From the NCBI RefSeq assembly GCF_014836755.1, contig NZ_JACSQF010000003.1:109106-173105 (forward strand): a stretch of DNA of 64,000 bases. Reading direction: 5' to 3'. Shown piece by piece: positions 20,582 through 30,059 of this stretch. Each line of letters opens with the position of its first letter. The stretch's first letter is position 1. The position numbers and the translations under genes are program-made. This DNA is from Oerskovia merdavium. Its GTDB lineage: Bacteria > Actinomycetota > Actinomycetes > Actinomycetales > Cellulomonadaceae. A model generated the notes under the pieces. The model saw only the letters and a program-made list of their open reading frames with translations. It was not told where the DNA came from and did no database searches.

Positions 20582-22806
20582 CCAGCACCGCCCGATCCAT
20601 CTACCTCGCCTCACCCGAGGGTGAGACGGGGAAGTCGACGATCGCCCTGGGAGTCCTCGACCTGCTGACCCGCAGGGTCCAGCGGGTCGGGGTCTTCCGT
20701 CCCGTGACCAGGACCTCGCCCAGCGCCGTCACGGGGGCCGTGGCCCCCGTCGAGGCGGCCGGCACCCCGGCCGGCGCCCCGGCAGAGGCCGGCGCACGCG
20801 AGCAGGACCGCGACTACGTGCTCGAGCTCCTGCTCGCGCACGACGGCGTCGACCTCACCTACGAGGAGGCCATGGGCGTCACGTACGACGACGTCCACGC
20901 CGACCCCGAGGCCGCGCTCGCGCAGATCGTCTCGCGGTACCACGAGGTCGCCAAGCAGTGCGACTTCGTGGTCGTCGTCGGGACCGACTACACCGACGTC
21001 GCAGGACCGACCGAGCTCGCGTTCAACGCGCGGATCGCCGCCAACCTGGGTGCCCCCGTGCTCCTGGTCGTCTCGGGCCGCGAGCGCTCCCCCGAGGCCA
21101 TCGCTAACCTCATCGAGGTCAGCGTGTCCGAGCTCCGCTCGAACCACGCGCAGCCCATCGCGGTCATCGCCAACCGCTGCCTCCCGGCCAGCATCGAGGA
21201 CGTGCGCGCCCAGCTGTCGGCGCTGTCGTCCGACGACACGGGCAGGGGTGCGGCGCCGTCGGGCACGCTGCCCGGCTGGGCCATCCCCGAGGACCCGTTC
21301 CTCAACGCGCCCACGGTGGCCGCACTCATGGAGGCCGTGGGCGGCGAGCTCGCCCTGGGCGACCCCGAGCTGCTCGGCCGCGAGGTCCTCGACGTGCTCG
21401 TGGGTGCCATGTCGCTCGAGCACCTGCTCGACAAGCTGGTCGACGGCGCCGTGGTCATCACGCCCGGCGACCGCAGCGACATCCTCATCGGGCTGCTCGC
21501 CGCCCAGCAGGCGCGCAACTTCCCGTCGCTCGCGGGCATCATCCTCAACGGCGGGTTCTACCCGCCCGACTCGACCGGGCGCCTCGTCGAGGCCCTCGAC
21601 CCGAGCCTGCCGATCATCCGCACGGACCTCGGGACGTTCCGCTCGGCGAGCGCCGCGTCACGCGCGCGGGGCCGGGTCTCCAAGGAGTCCCAGCGCAAGG
21701 TCGACACCGCGCTCGCGCTGTTCGAGCAGAACGTCGACGGCGCGGCGCTCCTCGCGGGGCTCGACGTCCCGCGCCCGGAGGTCGTCACGCCGCTCATGTT
21801 CGAGTACGAGCTCCTGTCGCGGGCGCGCGCGGACCGCAAGAACATCGTCCTCCCCGAGGGCGAGGACGACCGCATCCTGCGCGCGGCCTCGACGCTCCTG
21901 GGCCGTCAGGTCGCGGACCTCACGATCCTGGGCGACGAGCAGTCGATCCGGGCGCGCGCGACCGAGCTGGGCCTGGACATCGACGCGGCGACCGTGATCG
22001 ACCCGCACGACCCCGAGCTCGTCGAGCGGTTCGCCGAGGAGTACACCCGGTTGCGCGCCCACAAGGGCATGACGGTCGAGCGCGCGCGCGAGATCGTGCC
22101 GGACGTGTCCTACTTCGGCACCATGATGGTCCACCTGGGCCTGGCCGACGGCATGGTCTCGGGCGCCCGGCACACCACGGCGCACACCATCAAGCCGTCG
22201 TTCGAGATCATCAAGACCGTCCCGGGCGTCTCGGTCGTCTCGTCGGTGTTCCTCATGTGCCTCGAGGACCGTGTCCTGGTCTACGGCGACTGCGCCGTCA
22301 ACCCGGACCCGACCGACACGCAGCTCGCGGACATCGCCATCTCGTCCGCGGCCACGGCGCTCCAGTTCGGGATCGACCAGCGCGTCGCGATGCTGTCCTA
22401 CTCGACGGGCGAGTCGGGCTCGGGCGTCGACGTCGACAAGGTGCGCGCCGCGACCGAGCTGGTCCGCAGCCGTCGCCCCGACCTGTTCGTCGAGGGCCCC
22501 ATCCAGTACGACGCCGCGGTGGACGCATCGGTGGCGGCCTCCAAGATGCCGGGCTCCGACGTGGCCGGCAAGGCGACCGTCTTCATCTTCCCGGACCTCA
22601 ACACGGGCAACAACACCTACAAGGCCGTGCAGCGCTCGGCCGGCGCGGTGGCCGTGGGACCGGTCCTGCAGGGCCTCAACAAGCCCGTGAACGACCTCTC
22701 GCGCGGTGCCCTGGTCCAGGACATCGTCAACACCGTGGCCATCACGGCCATCCAGGCACAGGCAGGGTCGACCGCCCTGTCCAGCACGAACGGAGCTTCC
22801 GCATGA
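20578..22806 (+). CDS. pta: Phosphate acetyltransferase (long form)
   Basis: Interconverts acetyl phosphate plus CoA and acetyl-CoA plus phosphate. The 742-residue protein is the long, regulated type: an N-terminal BioD-like P-loop domain (GETGKST at 15-21), a middle DRTGG domain, and a C-terminal PTA/PTB catalytic domain from about residue 405 ([16 protein letters not shown]) through [10 protein letters not shown] and [18 protein letters not shown] Pro/Ala-rich insert sits at about 52-73. Start and stop overlap xfp (GTGA) and ackA (ATGA), so synthesis is tightly coupled. In other bacteria the N-terminal domains mediate allosteric control by NADH or pyruvate; not tested here. Confidence 0.96.
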   Translation: MTSTARSIYLASPEGETGKSTIALGVLDLLTRRVQRVGVFRPVTRTSPSAVTGAVAPVEAAGTPAGAPAEAGAREQDRDYVLELLLAHDGVDLTYEEAMGVTYDDVHADPEAALAQIVSRYHEVAKQCDFVVVVGTDYTDVAGPTELAFNARIAANLGAPVLLVVSGRERSPEAIANLIEVSVSELRSNHAQPIAVIANRCLPASIEDVRAQLSALSSDDTGRGAAPSGTLPGWAIPEDPFLNAPTVAALMEAVGGELALGDPELLGREVLDVLVGAMSLEHLLDKLVDGAVVITPGDRSDILIGLLAAQQARNFPSLAGIILNGGFYPPDSTGRLVEALDPSLPIIRTDLGTFRSASAASRARGRVSKESQRKVDTALALFEQNVDGAALLAGLDVPRPEVVTPLMFEYELLSRARADRKNIVLPEGEDDRILRAASTLLGRQVADLTILGDEQSIRARATELGLDIDAATVIDPHDPELVERFAEEYTRLRAHKGMTVERAREIVPDVSYFGTMMVHLGLADGMVSGARHTTAHTIKPSFEIIKTVPGVSVVSSVFLMCLEDRVLVYGDCAVNPDPTDTQLADIAISSAATALQFGIDQRVAMLSYSTGESGSGVDVDKVRAATELVRSRRPDLFVEGPIQYDAAVDASVAASKMPGSDVAGKATVFIFPDLNTGNNTYKAVQRSAGAVAVGPVLQGLNKPVNDLSRGALVQDIVNTVAITAIQAQAGSTALSSTNGASA

Positions 22807-24164
22807 CCGTCCTCCCGGAGCACGAGCGCACCAACCCGTACTCGGCGTACGGCGCGCACGGCTCGGTGCTCGTGATGAACTCGGGCTCGTCCTCGCTCAA
22901 GTACCAGCTGGTCAACCCGGTGGGCGGCGAGGCCATCGCCGCCGGGACGATCGAGCGCATCGGTGAGTCGAGCGGGGTCATCAAGCACCGCTTCGCGGGG
23001 AACACGACGACGCGCGAGGAGCGCGTCGCCGACCACGGCGAGGCGTTGCGCATCGCGCTCTCGCTCTTCGACGAGGTGGGCCCCCGGCTCGCGGACGCCA
23101 ACGTGTACGCCGTGGGGCACCGCGTGGTGCACGGTGGCGCGACGTTCTCGCGGCCGGTCCTGGTCGACGACGACGTGGAGCGCCAGATCCTCGACCTGGC
23201 CCCCCTCGCGCCGCTGCACAACCCCGCCAACGTCACGGGCATCTCGGTCGCACGCCGGCTCCTGCCCGACGTCCCGCACGTCGCGGTGTTCGACACCGCG
23301 TTCTTCTCGTCGCTGCCCAAGGCCGCCTCGACGTACGCGCTCGAGAAGGAGACCGCGGAGAAGTACGGCGTGCGCCGGTACGGCTTCCACGGCACGAGCC
23401 ACCACTACGTGTCGGGCAAGGTCGCGCGCGTCCTGGGCCGCCGGCTGCAGGACCTCAACATCATCGTGCTGCACCTCGGCAACGGCGCGTCGGCCTCGGC
23501 CGTGCGCGGCGGGATCGCGGTCGACACCTCGATGGGCCTGACGCCGCTCGAGGGCCTGGTCATGGGGACCCGGACGGGCGACATCGACCCCGCGGTCATC
23601 TTCCACCTGGCCCGCAACGCGAACATGTCGATCGACGAGCTCGACGACCTGTTCAACAAGCGCTCGGGCATCAAGGGCCTCGCGGGGGAGAACGACTTCC
23701 GCGCCCTGCACGAGCTCATCGCGTCGGGCGACGAGGACGCGAGGCTGGCCCTGGACGTCTACATCCACCGCCTGCGCAAGTACATCGGCGCCTACATGGC
23801 CGTGCTGGGGCGCATCGACGTGATCGCCTTCACGGCCGGCGTGGGCGAGAACGACGACATCGTGCGCGCCCAGGTCGTCGAGGGTCTCGCGGGTCTGGGT
23901 ATCGCCGTGGACCCCGAGCGCAACGCGGTCCGCAGCAAGGAGCCGCGCGTCATCTCGCCCGACTGGACGAGCACGCTCGTCATGGTCGTCCCGACCATGG
24001 AGGAGCTCGCGATCGCCCGGCTGAGCGTCGAGGTCGTCGAGGAGACCGAGAAGGCGGGTCACCCTGTCACGTTCCCCCCGGCTGCGCTAGCCTCCGAGGC
24101 GGTGGACCCCGAGGTCCCGGCCGAGGACCACGCGCCCGAGCCGACCCTCGCCGAGGAGAGCTGA
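22803..24164 (+). CDS. ackA: Acetate kinase
   Basis: Transfers phosphate between acetyl phosphate and ADP, making ATP and acetate in the catabolic direction. The 453-residue ASKHA-fold enzyme shows MNSGSSSLKY at the phosphate-1 loop, GHRVVHGG, VFDTAFF, the substrate motif YGFHGTSHHYVS, GNGAS and TAGVGEN. The family is usually ~400 residues: a ~15-residue N-terminal lead and a ~40-residue acidic Pro/Glu-rich tail are extra. ATG overlaps the pta stop. A strong hairpin 86 nt downstream should end the operon. Confidence 0.96.
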   Translation: MTVLPEHERTNPYSAYGAHGSVLVMNSGSSSLKYQLVNPVGGEAIAAGTIERIGESSGVIKHRFAGNTTTREERVADHGEALRIALSLFDEVGPRLADANVYAVGHRVVHGGATFSRPVLVDDDVERQILDLAPLAPLHNPANVTGISVARRLLPDVPHVAVFDTAFFSSLPKAASTYALEKETAEKYGVRRYGFHGTSHHYVSGKVARVLGRRLQDLNIIVLHLGNGASASAVRGGIAVDTSMGLTPLEGLVMGTRTGDIDPAVIFHLARNANMSIDELDDLFNKRSGIKGLAGENDFRALHELIASGDEDARLALDVYIHRLRKYIGAYMAVLGRIDVIAFTAGVGENDDIVRAQVVEGLAGLGIAVDPERNAVRSKEPRVISPDWTSTLVMVVPTMEELAIARLSVEVVEETEKAGHPVTFPPAALASEAVDPEVPAEDHAPEPTLAEES

Positions 24165-24249
24165 CCTCACCACCCCGCTGACGCCGTCGGGCAGGGAGCA
24201 CCGCCCGGCGACGACAGTGCACCGGCACGGCACTGCCGGCGCACGACCC

Positions 24250-24287
24250 GAGCCACGCCTCGACCCTCCAGGGTCGAGGCGTGGCTC
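24250..24287 (+). terminator. Strong hairpin after ackA, overlapping the next start codon
   Basis: 18-bp perfect inverted repeat (24250-24267/24270-24287) followed by TTCT. The GTG start of the DUF4031-HD gene (24281-24283) lies inside the 3' arm, so read-through RNA would mask that start. Confidence 0.8.
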
Positions 24288-25279
24288 TTCTCATCGACCC
24301 GCCGACCTGGCCGGCCCACGGGACCCTCTGGTCCCACCTCGTGTCCGACTCCTCGCTCGACGAGCTGCACGCGTTCGCCGAGCGGTTGGGGCTCGGGCGG
24401 CGCGCGTTCGACCTGGACCACTACGACGTCCCGGCCGAGCGCCACGCGGACTGCGTCGCCGCGGGTGCGCACGGCGTCTCGGGGCGGGAGCTCATCGTGC
24501 GGCTGCGCGCCTCGGGCCTGCGCGTCCCCGCACGCGACCGGGCGGCCGCGAAGGCGGCCGCGCTCACGGCCCGCTGGGACACGCTCCTGCCGGGCGTCCC
24601 GGGCGCGCCAGAGGTCGGCGCGGACCTCGTGCGGCGCTGGCACGAGCCGCACCGCGTCTACCACGGCCCCTCGCACCTGGTGCACGTGCTCGACTCGCTC
24701 GCGGTCCTCGAGGAGCGCTCGCCGGGCGTGCCCGCGCGGGGCGAGGCGGCGCCGTCGGGCACGTCGTCGCGCGCGCAGCTCGCGCTGTGGTTCCACGACG
24801 CGGTCCACGAGGGGGTCGCGGGCGAGGACGAGGAGGCGTCGGCGGACCTCGCGGTGGCGAGCCTCACCCCGCTGCTCGCCGGCCCGACGACGGAGCACGC
24901 CCCGGGCGCCGATCCCGCCGCCGGCGGGACTCGCCTCACGGCGGACGACGTCGCGGAGGTCGCGCGGCTCGTCCGGCTCACCGCGGGTCACGACCCCTCC
25001 CCCGACGACGCCGTGGGAGCGCTCGTGTGCGACGCGGACCTCGCGATCCTCGGCGCCATGCCCGACCGCTACGCCCGCTACGTGCGCCAGGTCCGCGCCG
25101 AGTACGCGCACGTCCCCGACGACCTCTTCCGGGCCGGACGCGCCGCGGTGCTCGAGCAGCTCCTCGCACTGCCCGCGCTCTTCAGGACCCCGCTCGGGCG
25201 CGAGCGCTGGGCCGCGCGCGCCGAGGAGAACCTCCGGACCGAGCTCGCGGGGCTCGTGGGCGCCTCGGGAACTGCCTGA
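24281..25279 (+). CDS. DUF4031 domain fused to HD-type metal phosphohydrolase-like domain
   Basis: A 332-residue two-domain protein. Residues 1-82 match DUF4031 as I know it (LLIDPPTWPAHG, SHLVSD, ELHAFAERLGL, FDLDHYDVP, SGLRV). Residues ~97-325 look like an HD-type metal-dependent hydrolase: RWHEPHRVYHGPSHLVHVL supplies early histidines (His132 and His135), WFHDAVHE gives the His172-Asp173 pair, LTAGHD and VCDADLAILG provide later ligands. The substrate is unknown; HD proteins commonly hydrolyse nucleotides or related phosphates. The GTG start is fixed by the conserved ALLIDPP beginning and lies in the ackA terminator stem. A Pro/Gly/Ser insert interrupts the HD domain at about 148-163. Confidence 0.82.
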   Translation: MALLIDPPTWPAHGTLWSHLVSDSSLDELHAFAERLGLGRRAFDLDHYDVPAERHADCVAAGAHGVSGRELIVRLRASGLRVPARDRAAAKAAALTARWDTLLPGVPGAPEVGADLVRRWHEPHRVYHGPSHLVHVLDSLAVLEERSPGVPARGEAAPSGTSSRAQLALWFHDAVHEGVAGEDEEASADLAVASLTPLLAGPTTEHAPGADPAAGGTRLTADDVAEVARLVRLTAGHDPSPDDAVGALVCDADLAILGAMPDRYARYVRQVRAEYAHVPDDLFRAGRAAVLEQLLALPALFRTPLGRERWAARAEENLRTELAGLVGASGTA

Positions 25280-25396
25280 CTGCTCCCCTGGGTTCGCGGC
25301 CCTCCCGGGGGCGTGCGGCCCGGGCTCCGCGCCTCGGGCCGCGACGCGCACGACGGCAGGGCTCCGAAGCCCGGACCGGCCGCTAGGCTCGCCCGC

Positions 25397-26134
25397 GTGA
25401 GCGCACCGCAGGGGAACCCCGCACCGACGGTACCGACGGATCCGACGGCAGGGCCCGTCCCGCCACCTCGGGGGCATCGACGGACGCTCGCGCTCGGCGC
25501 TGCCGCGCTCGTGCTCGTGGTCGCGGCCCCGCTCGCCTGGGTGCAGGTCGGCGGTCGGCTCCAGGTCAGCCCCGACGTCGCGTCGACGCCCGAGCGGCCC
25601 GTGGCCATCGTGCTCGGTGCAGGGCTGCGACCCGACGGGTCACCGTCGACCTTCCTGCGTCGGCGCCTCGACGCGGCGCGCGAGCTCTACGAGCAGGGAA
25701 AGGTCCAGGTCGTCCTCGTGAGCGGCGACAACTCCCGCGAAGGGTACGACGAGCCGACCGCGATGCTCGACTGGCTCGTCGAGCAGGGGGTCCCGGCCGA
25801 GCACGTGGTCCGCGACTTCGCCGGGTTCGACACGCACGACACGTGCGTCCGCGCGCACGAGATCTTCGGCGTCACGGAGGCCGTGGTCGTCACGCAGGAC
25901 TACCACCTGCCACGCGCCCTGTTCTCGTGCTCCCAGGCGGGTATCGACGCCGTGGGCGTGGGGGTGCCCTCGACGAGCGTCGAGCCCCCGAAGGCCGTGA
26001 TGTACCGCGTGCGCGAGGTGCCCGCGTCGCTCAAGGCGGCCTGGGACGCCCTCACGCACCGCGAGCCGGTGCACCTGGGCGCGAAGGAGACCGCGGTCTC
26101 CGACGTCCTCGAGTCGCGCTCCGCGACGCCCTGA
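25397..26134 (+). CDS. SanA/YdcF (DUF218) family membrane-anchored protein
   Basis: A 245-residue protein with a Pro-rich cytoplasmic start, one membrane segment at about 31-50, then an external DUF218 domain. Family motifs are AIVLGAGLRPDGSPS, RLDAARELY, VVLVSGDN, EPTAMLDWLVEQGVP, DTHDTCVRAHEIFG and TQDYHLPRALF. Members such as SanA and ElyC affect envelope integrity and peptidoglycan or lipid-carrier metabolism in E. coli; the reaction is not established. The GTG start lies 7 nt after TAGGCT (25384-25389), so the mRNA is likely leaderless. Confidence 0.88.
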   Translation: MSAPQGNPAPTVPTDPTAGPVPPPRGHRRTLALGAAALVLVVAAPLAWVQVGGRLQVSPDVASTPERPVAIVLGAGLRPDGSPSTFLRRRLDAARELYEQGKVQVVLVSGDNSREGYDEPTAMLDWLVEQGVPAEHVVRDFAGFDTHDTCVRAHEIFGVTEAVVVTQDYHLPRALFSCSQAGIDAVGVGVPSTSVEPPKAVMYRVREVPASLKAAWDALTHREPVHLGAKETAVSDVLESRSATP

Positions 26135-26139
26135 CACCC

Positions 26140-26183
26140 ACGATCGATCGCCCGCCCCGGACGTGGGGCGGGCGATCGATCGT
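26140..26183. terminator. Bidirectional terminator between sanA-like gene and aldehyde dehydrogenase
   Basis: Perfect 19-bp stem (26140-26158/26165-26183) with a 6-nt loop, between convergent genes ending at 26134 and 26210. Confidence 0.85.
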
Positions 26184-26209
26184 CGTGGGCGCCGGTCGGC
26201 GCGACGCCG

Positions 26210-27847
26210 CTACGGCAGACGCAGCTTCTTCATGACCGCGAACGCGGCCGTGAGCAGGCGGCTGGGCCGGTCCCCCGGCTGGGCGTACAGCGTGTCGAAG
26301 CTCAGCCCGCGCGACACCCCGCGCTGGACCACGATCGTCTGGGGCTCGGTGAGCGCCTCGATGCCTTCGCGTCCGTGGCGGCGCCCCTGCCCCGAGGACT
26401 TGAAACCGCCCATGGGGGCCGAGACCGACCCGAACGCCGCGGCGTAGCCGTCGTTGATGTTGACCGCACCGGCCTCGACCTGCGCCGCGAGGCGACGGCC
26501 CCGCGCCGTGTCCTGGGTCCAGATGCTCGCGCTGAGCCCGTACTCGGAGTCGTTCATGACGCGGATCGCGGTCGCGTCGTCAGGCACGCGCGTCACCGAG
26601 ACGACCGGCCCGAACGTCTCCTCGTGAGCGCAGGCCGCGGTGGGCGGGACATGGTCGAGGACCGTGGGGGCGTAGAAGTACGGGCCGATGTCCGCGCGGT
26701 GGACGCCGCCGGCCAGCACCCGGGCACCCTGCGCGAGGGCGTCGTCGACGTGCGCGACGACGCGGTCGAGCTGCGCCTGCGACGTGAGCGAGCCCATGTC
26801 GACCGAGTAGTCGAGCGCGGTCCCGAGCGTGAGCCCGCGCACGAGCGGGACGAACGCGTCGAGGAACTCCTCGGCGATGTCCTCGTGGAGGACCAGACGC
26901 TCGATCGAGACGCACAGCTGGCCGCTGTTCGAGAAGCAGGCCCGCACCGCTCCCTGGGCTGCCGACGGGACGTGCGCGTCCGCCGCGACGTACAGGGGAT
27001 TCTTGCCGCCCAGCTCGAGCGTGGTCCCGATGAGGCGCTCGCCAGCCTGGGCGGCGACCTTCCGACCTGTCGCGGTCGAGCCCGTGAAGGCGATGTGGTC
27101 GACCAGACCCGTCAGAGCGGCGCCCACGTCTCCACCGCCCGCGACGACGAGGAAGAGGTCGCCGGGCAACCCGGCCTCCTCGAGCAGCTCGGCGGCCCAC
27201 AGTGCGGTCAGGGACGTCTGCGGGTCCGGCTTGAGCACGACCGCGTTGCCTGCCACGAGCGCGGGCAGGGCCTCGGCGAGCCCGAGCGTCAGCGGGTAGT
27301 TCCAGGGAGCGATGGCCCCGACGACGCCGACGGGCCGGCGGTGCACCGTGGCTCCGGTCAGGACCGGGAGCATGCCGCCCACGCGACGGTCCGCGAGGTA
27401 GGTGGCCGCCCGCACGCCGTAGTGACGCGTGACCTGGGCGATGTCGCCGACCTCCTCGAACGCGCTGCGCCGCGACTTGCCGGTCTCCATCTGCAGGAGG
27501 TCCAGGACCTCGGCCTGCCTCTCGAGGACCAGGTCGTGGAAGCGCAGGAGCACCGCGGCACGCTCGGCGACCGTGGTGTGAGCCCACGAGCGCTGAGCCC
27601 GACGAGCACGCTCGACGGCTTCGGCCACGTCCTCGACCGAGGACAGGGGGATCGCCGCGAGGGGCGCGCCCGTGAACGGGAGGAGGGACCGGTGGTCGCC
27701 CGCGGTGTGAGAGGTGACGATGCGGGCCACGAGGGGAGCGACGACGTCGGGCTCCAGGACGTACGTGGCCGAGGGGTCCTCGGGGTCGATGAGTCCGTCG
27801 ATCGCGGCGCTGCCGCCCTGGCCGCCGTCGGCTGGTTCGCTTGCCAT
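26210..27847 (-). CDS. Succinate-semialdehyde dehydrogenase-like aldehyde dehydrogenase
   Basis: A 545-residue NAD(P)-dependent aldehyde dehydrogenase. Family features run in order: PWNYPLTLGLAEALPALVAGNAVVLKPDPQTS (cofactor region), IAFTGSTATGRKV, catalytic Glu in LELGGKNP, catalytic Cys in NSGQLCVSIER, and EETFGPVVSVTRV. The overall pattern is closest to actinobacterial GabD2-type enzymes, which oxidise succinate semialdehyde, but the aldehyde cannot be proven from motifs. ATG 27847 follows TAACCT by 7 nt (plus-strand 27855-27860), implying a leaderless mRNA and excluding the longer upstream frame. No GABA transaminase gene is nearby. Confidence 0.87.
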   Translation of the reverse strand: MASEPADGGQGGSAAIDGLIDPEDPSATYVLEPDVVAPLVARIVTSHTAGDHRSLLPFTGAPLAAIPLSSVEDVAEAVERARRAQRSWAHTTVAERAAVLLRFHDLVLERQAEVLDLLQMETGKSRRSAFEEVGDIAQVTRHYGVRAATYLADRRVGGMLPVLTGATVHRRPVGVVGAIAPWNYPLTLGLAEALPALVAGNAVVLKPDPQTSLTALWAAELLEEAGLPGDLFLVVAGGGDVGAALTGLVDHIAFTGSTATGRKVAAQAGERLIGTTLELGGKNPLYVAADAHVPSAAQGAVRACFSNSGQLCVSIERLVLHEDIAEEFLDAFVPLVRGLTLGTALDYSVDMGSLTSQAQLDRVVAHVDDALAQGARVLAGGVHRADIGPYFYAPTVLDHVPPTAACAHEETFGPVVSVTRVPDDATAIRVMNDSEYGLSASIWTQDTARGRRLAAQVEAGAVNINDGYAAAFGSVSAPMGGFKSSGQGRRHGREGIEALTEPQTIVVQRGVSRGLSFDTLYAQPGDRPSRLLTAAFAVMKKLRLP

Positions 27848-27970
27848 GCGTGACAGGTTACGCGTCGGTACCCCCACGCAGAACATCCTTCACACAATCC
27901 CCCTGGTGACGCGGTCCCGACGCCGCGCCGGGAGACCGGGCCGGGGGCTCCGGGCCGCACGCCGCCCGGC

Positions 27971-28585
27971 TCAGCCCTGCGCGGCCCAGGTCCGCGCGCC
28001 GTCGAGCAGGTGCGTGAGCGCCTCGTCCACGACCCCGGCGGGGTCACGCTCGGGGGCACTCTGCGCCCACCAGACGAGGGCCGCGAAGTTCGCTGCCGCG
28101 CACGCCGCCGCGAGCGAACGGGCACGCAACGAGGACTGCGCGGCCCCCTCGGCCCGGCTGAGGAACTCCGCGACCGACGCGGCCGACGTCCCGATGCTCG
28201 ACGTGCCCCAGGAGAGGAGCTCCTCGTCGCCGGCGATGAGGCACAGCCGCTGACGCGTGACCTCGAGCGCCTCGGGCGGGAAGGTGGACGACGCCACGAA
28301 CGCACCGCGCACGACGTCGAGGGCCTCGGGCAGGGTCACGTCACCGGCCGCGGCGAGCACGCCGTCGATCGCGTCGCGCGCCTCCCCCGAGCCACCCCAG
28401 ACCATCGCGGCCTTGGAGGGGAAGAGGCGGAACAGGGTCCGTCGGCCGACGCCGCACGCGACCGCCACGTCGTCCATCGTGACGTTGCCGAACCCCTCGT
28501 CCGTGAAGAGGCGCAGGGCCGTGGCCGCCACCCGGTGCCGGTCGACGGTGGCCGGCCGGCCTCGGCGTGCGGTTGTCTCCGACAT
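27971..28585 (-). CDS. TetR-family regulator (MftR-like)
   Basis: A 204-residue repressor-type protein. The N-terminal helix-turn-helix (about 10-58) reads GRPATVDRHRVAATALRLF, then VTMDDVAVACGVGRRTLFRLFPSK; the GVGRRTLFRLFPSK recognition region resembles MftR, the regulator linked to mycofactocin genes in other actinobacteria. No mycofactocin biosynthesis genes are in this window, so that link is only a resemblance. The all-helical C-terminal part would bind a ligand. It diverges from an SDR gene across 94 nt, a layout typical of local control. Confidence 0.85.
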   Translation of the reverse strand: MSETTARRGRPATVDRHRVAATALRLFTDEGFGNVTMDDVAVACGVGRRTLFRLFPSKAAMVWGGSGEARDAIDGVLAAAGDVTLPEALDVVRGAFVASSTFPPEALEVTRQRLCLIAGDEELLSWGTSSIGTSAASVAEFLSRAEGAAQSSLRARSLAAACAAANFAALVWWAQSAPERDPAGVVDEALTHLLDGARTWAAQG

Positions 28586-28602
28586 CACATCTCCTCGGGG
28601 TA

Positions 28603-28635
28603 CTTCTTTATGGCACTCGGTGTTAAAAAGGTAGC
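28603..28635. promoter_or_regulatory. AT-rich intergenic segment between tetR and SDR genes
   Basis: This stretch is unusually AT-rich for the window (runs TTCTTTAT and GTTAAAAAGG) and contains an imperfect dyad TGGCAC-TCG-GTGTTA (about 28612-28626). It is a reasonable place for divergent promoters and a TetR operator; the half-sites match at only four of six positions. Confidence 0.4.
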
Positions 28636-28679
28636 GGGGGGCCGCACCCGGCCCCTCCATCCGGCGGAAGGACCCCATC

Positions 28680-29441
28680 ATGACCACGTCGACCATCCCG
28701 AACCGCTTCGCAGGGGCGACCGTCGTCGTCACCGGCGCCGGCTCCGGCATCGGCAAGGCGACCGCGACCCGGCTCCTCGCCGAGGGCGCCCGCGTCATCG
28801 CGAGCGACCTCGACGCCGAACGGCTCGATGCGCTCAGCGTAGAGGTCGGCGACCTCCCCCTGACGACCGTCGTGGGCGACGTGTCCGACGACGCGGTGAT
28901 CGCGCAGATCGTCGAGGTCGGCGAAGGGCGCATCACGGGCCTCGTCAACAACGCGGGGATCATGGACGCGTTCGTGCCCACCGCCGAGATCGACGACGCG
29001 CTGTGGGAGCGGGTCCTGCGCATCAACGTGACAGCCCCCATGAAGCTCATGCGCGCCGTGCTGCCCGCGATGGTCGAGGCCGGGCACGGGCGGATCGTCA
29101 ACGTCGCGAGCGAGGCCAGCATCCGCGCAGGCGCGTCGGGCACGCCCTACGCGACGTCCAAGCACGCCGTCGTGGGCCTCACCAAGAGCACCGCGCTCTT
29201 CTACGGCCCCGCGGGCGTGCGCGTCAACGCCGTCGCACCGGGAGCCGTCGCGACCAACATCGAGGCGCCGTTCCGCTCCGAGCTGGGCGCCCAGCGCCTG
29301 GGCCCGATCATGCAGGCGACCGTGCCCGCTCCCGCGACCGCCGAGCAGCTCGCGGCCTCGATCACGTGGCTGCTGTCCGAGGACTCCGCCAACGTCAACG
29401 GCGCGCTCCTGATGTCGGACGGTGGCTGGTCGACGATCTGA
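28680..29441 (+). CDS. Short-chain dehydrogenase/reductase
   Basis: A 253-residue classical SDR. It has the cofactor loop TGAGSGIG (about 19-26), NNAG, a catalytic Ser in VNVASEASI, Tyr-x3-Lys in PYATSKHA, and the C-terminal VNGALLMSDGGW. An Asp after the second strand (ASDLDAERL) suggests NAD(H) rather than NADP(H). Substrate is unknown. The divergent TetR gene implies induction by a small molecule that the SDR may act on (inference). A GGCGGAAGGA ribosome site precedes the ATG. Confidence 0.9.
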   Translation: MTTSTIPNRFAGATVVVTGAGSGIGKATATRLLAEGARVIASDLDAERLDALSVEVGDLPLTTVVGDVSDDAVIAQIVEVGEGRITGLVNNAGIMDAFVPTAEIDDALWERVLRINVTAPMKLMRAVLPAMVEAGHGRIVNVASEASIRAGASGTPYATSKHAVVGLTKSTALFYGPAGVRVNAVAPGAVATNIEAPFRSELGAQRLGPIMQATVPAPATAEQLAASITWLLSEDSANVNGALLMSDGGWSTI

Positions 29442-29549
29442 CGGCTCGCCCCCACGGGTGACGGCCGCGGGTCAGTCGGGCGGCAGCACCGCGCCTCCTG
29501 ACCGACCCGCGAGCGGCAGCTCGTCGCGTCGCGCCGTCGCGGCCGAGGG

Positions 29550-30059
29550 TCAGACGAGGTCTCGCCCCAGGACCGTGCACTCGGCGTCCGTGTACCCGAG
29601 GCGCTCGTAGAAGCCCAGGACGGGCGTGTTGGTCGTGCGCACCATGAGTCGCACCTTGCGGGCGCCGGCGGCCAGGAGCCACGCCTCTGCGGCCACGACC
29701 GCGTCTCTGCCGAGCCCCGCGCCCTGGAGCGCGGGCGCCACCGCGACGTAGTAGATCCATCCGCGGTGCCCTTCGTACCCGGCCAGCGCGGTGGCGACGA
29801 CGGCGCCGCCCTCGTCGTGCGCGACCAGGACCGTCGACGTCGGGTTGACCCGCGCGTCAGCGACGTCCCGGTGGGCGTCGTTCCACGGGCGCACCAGGCC
29901 GCACCCGTCCCACAGGGCGACGACCTGCTCGACGTCGTCGTCGGCGATCTCGCGGAACTCCACGCCGCCGACCCGCAGGTGCTCGGGCGCGGCGTCGGGC
30001 GCACCCGCGGCGAGGGCGTTCGTCAGAGCGACCCCGTCGCGGATGCGGCCCGGAGCCAT
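29550..30059 (-). CDS. GNAT acetyltransferase (YpeA-like)
   Basis: A 169-residue Gcn5-related N-acetyltransferase. Residues ~33-165 hold the fold: DVEQVVALWDGCGLVRPWND, YEGHRGWIYYVAV, the acetyl-CoA loop PALQGAGLGRDAV and NTPVLGFYERLGY. The LVRPWND and GYEGHRG motifs match E. coli YpeA, whose substrate is not settled. The first ~30 residues are a variable extension. The start overlaps the guaB3 stop by one base (TGATG), so it is cotranscribed with guaB3; a functional tie to purine metabolism is not evident. Confidence 0.87.
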   Translation of the reverse strand: MAPGRIRDGVALTNALAAGAPDAAPEHLRVGGVEFREIADDDVEQVVALWDGCGLVRPWNDAHRDVADARVNPTSTVLVAHDEGGAVVATALAGYEGHRGWIYYVAVAPALQGAGLGRDAVVAAEAWLLAAGARKVRLMVRTTNTPVLGFYERLGYTDAECTVLGRDLV

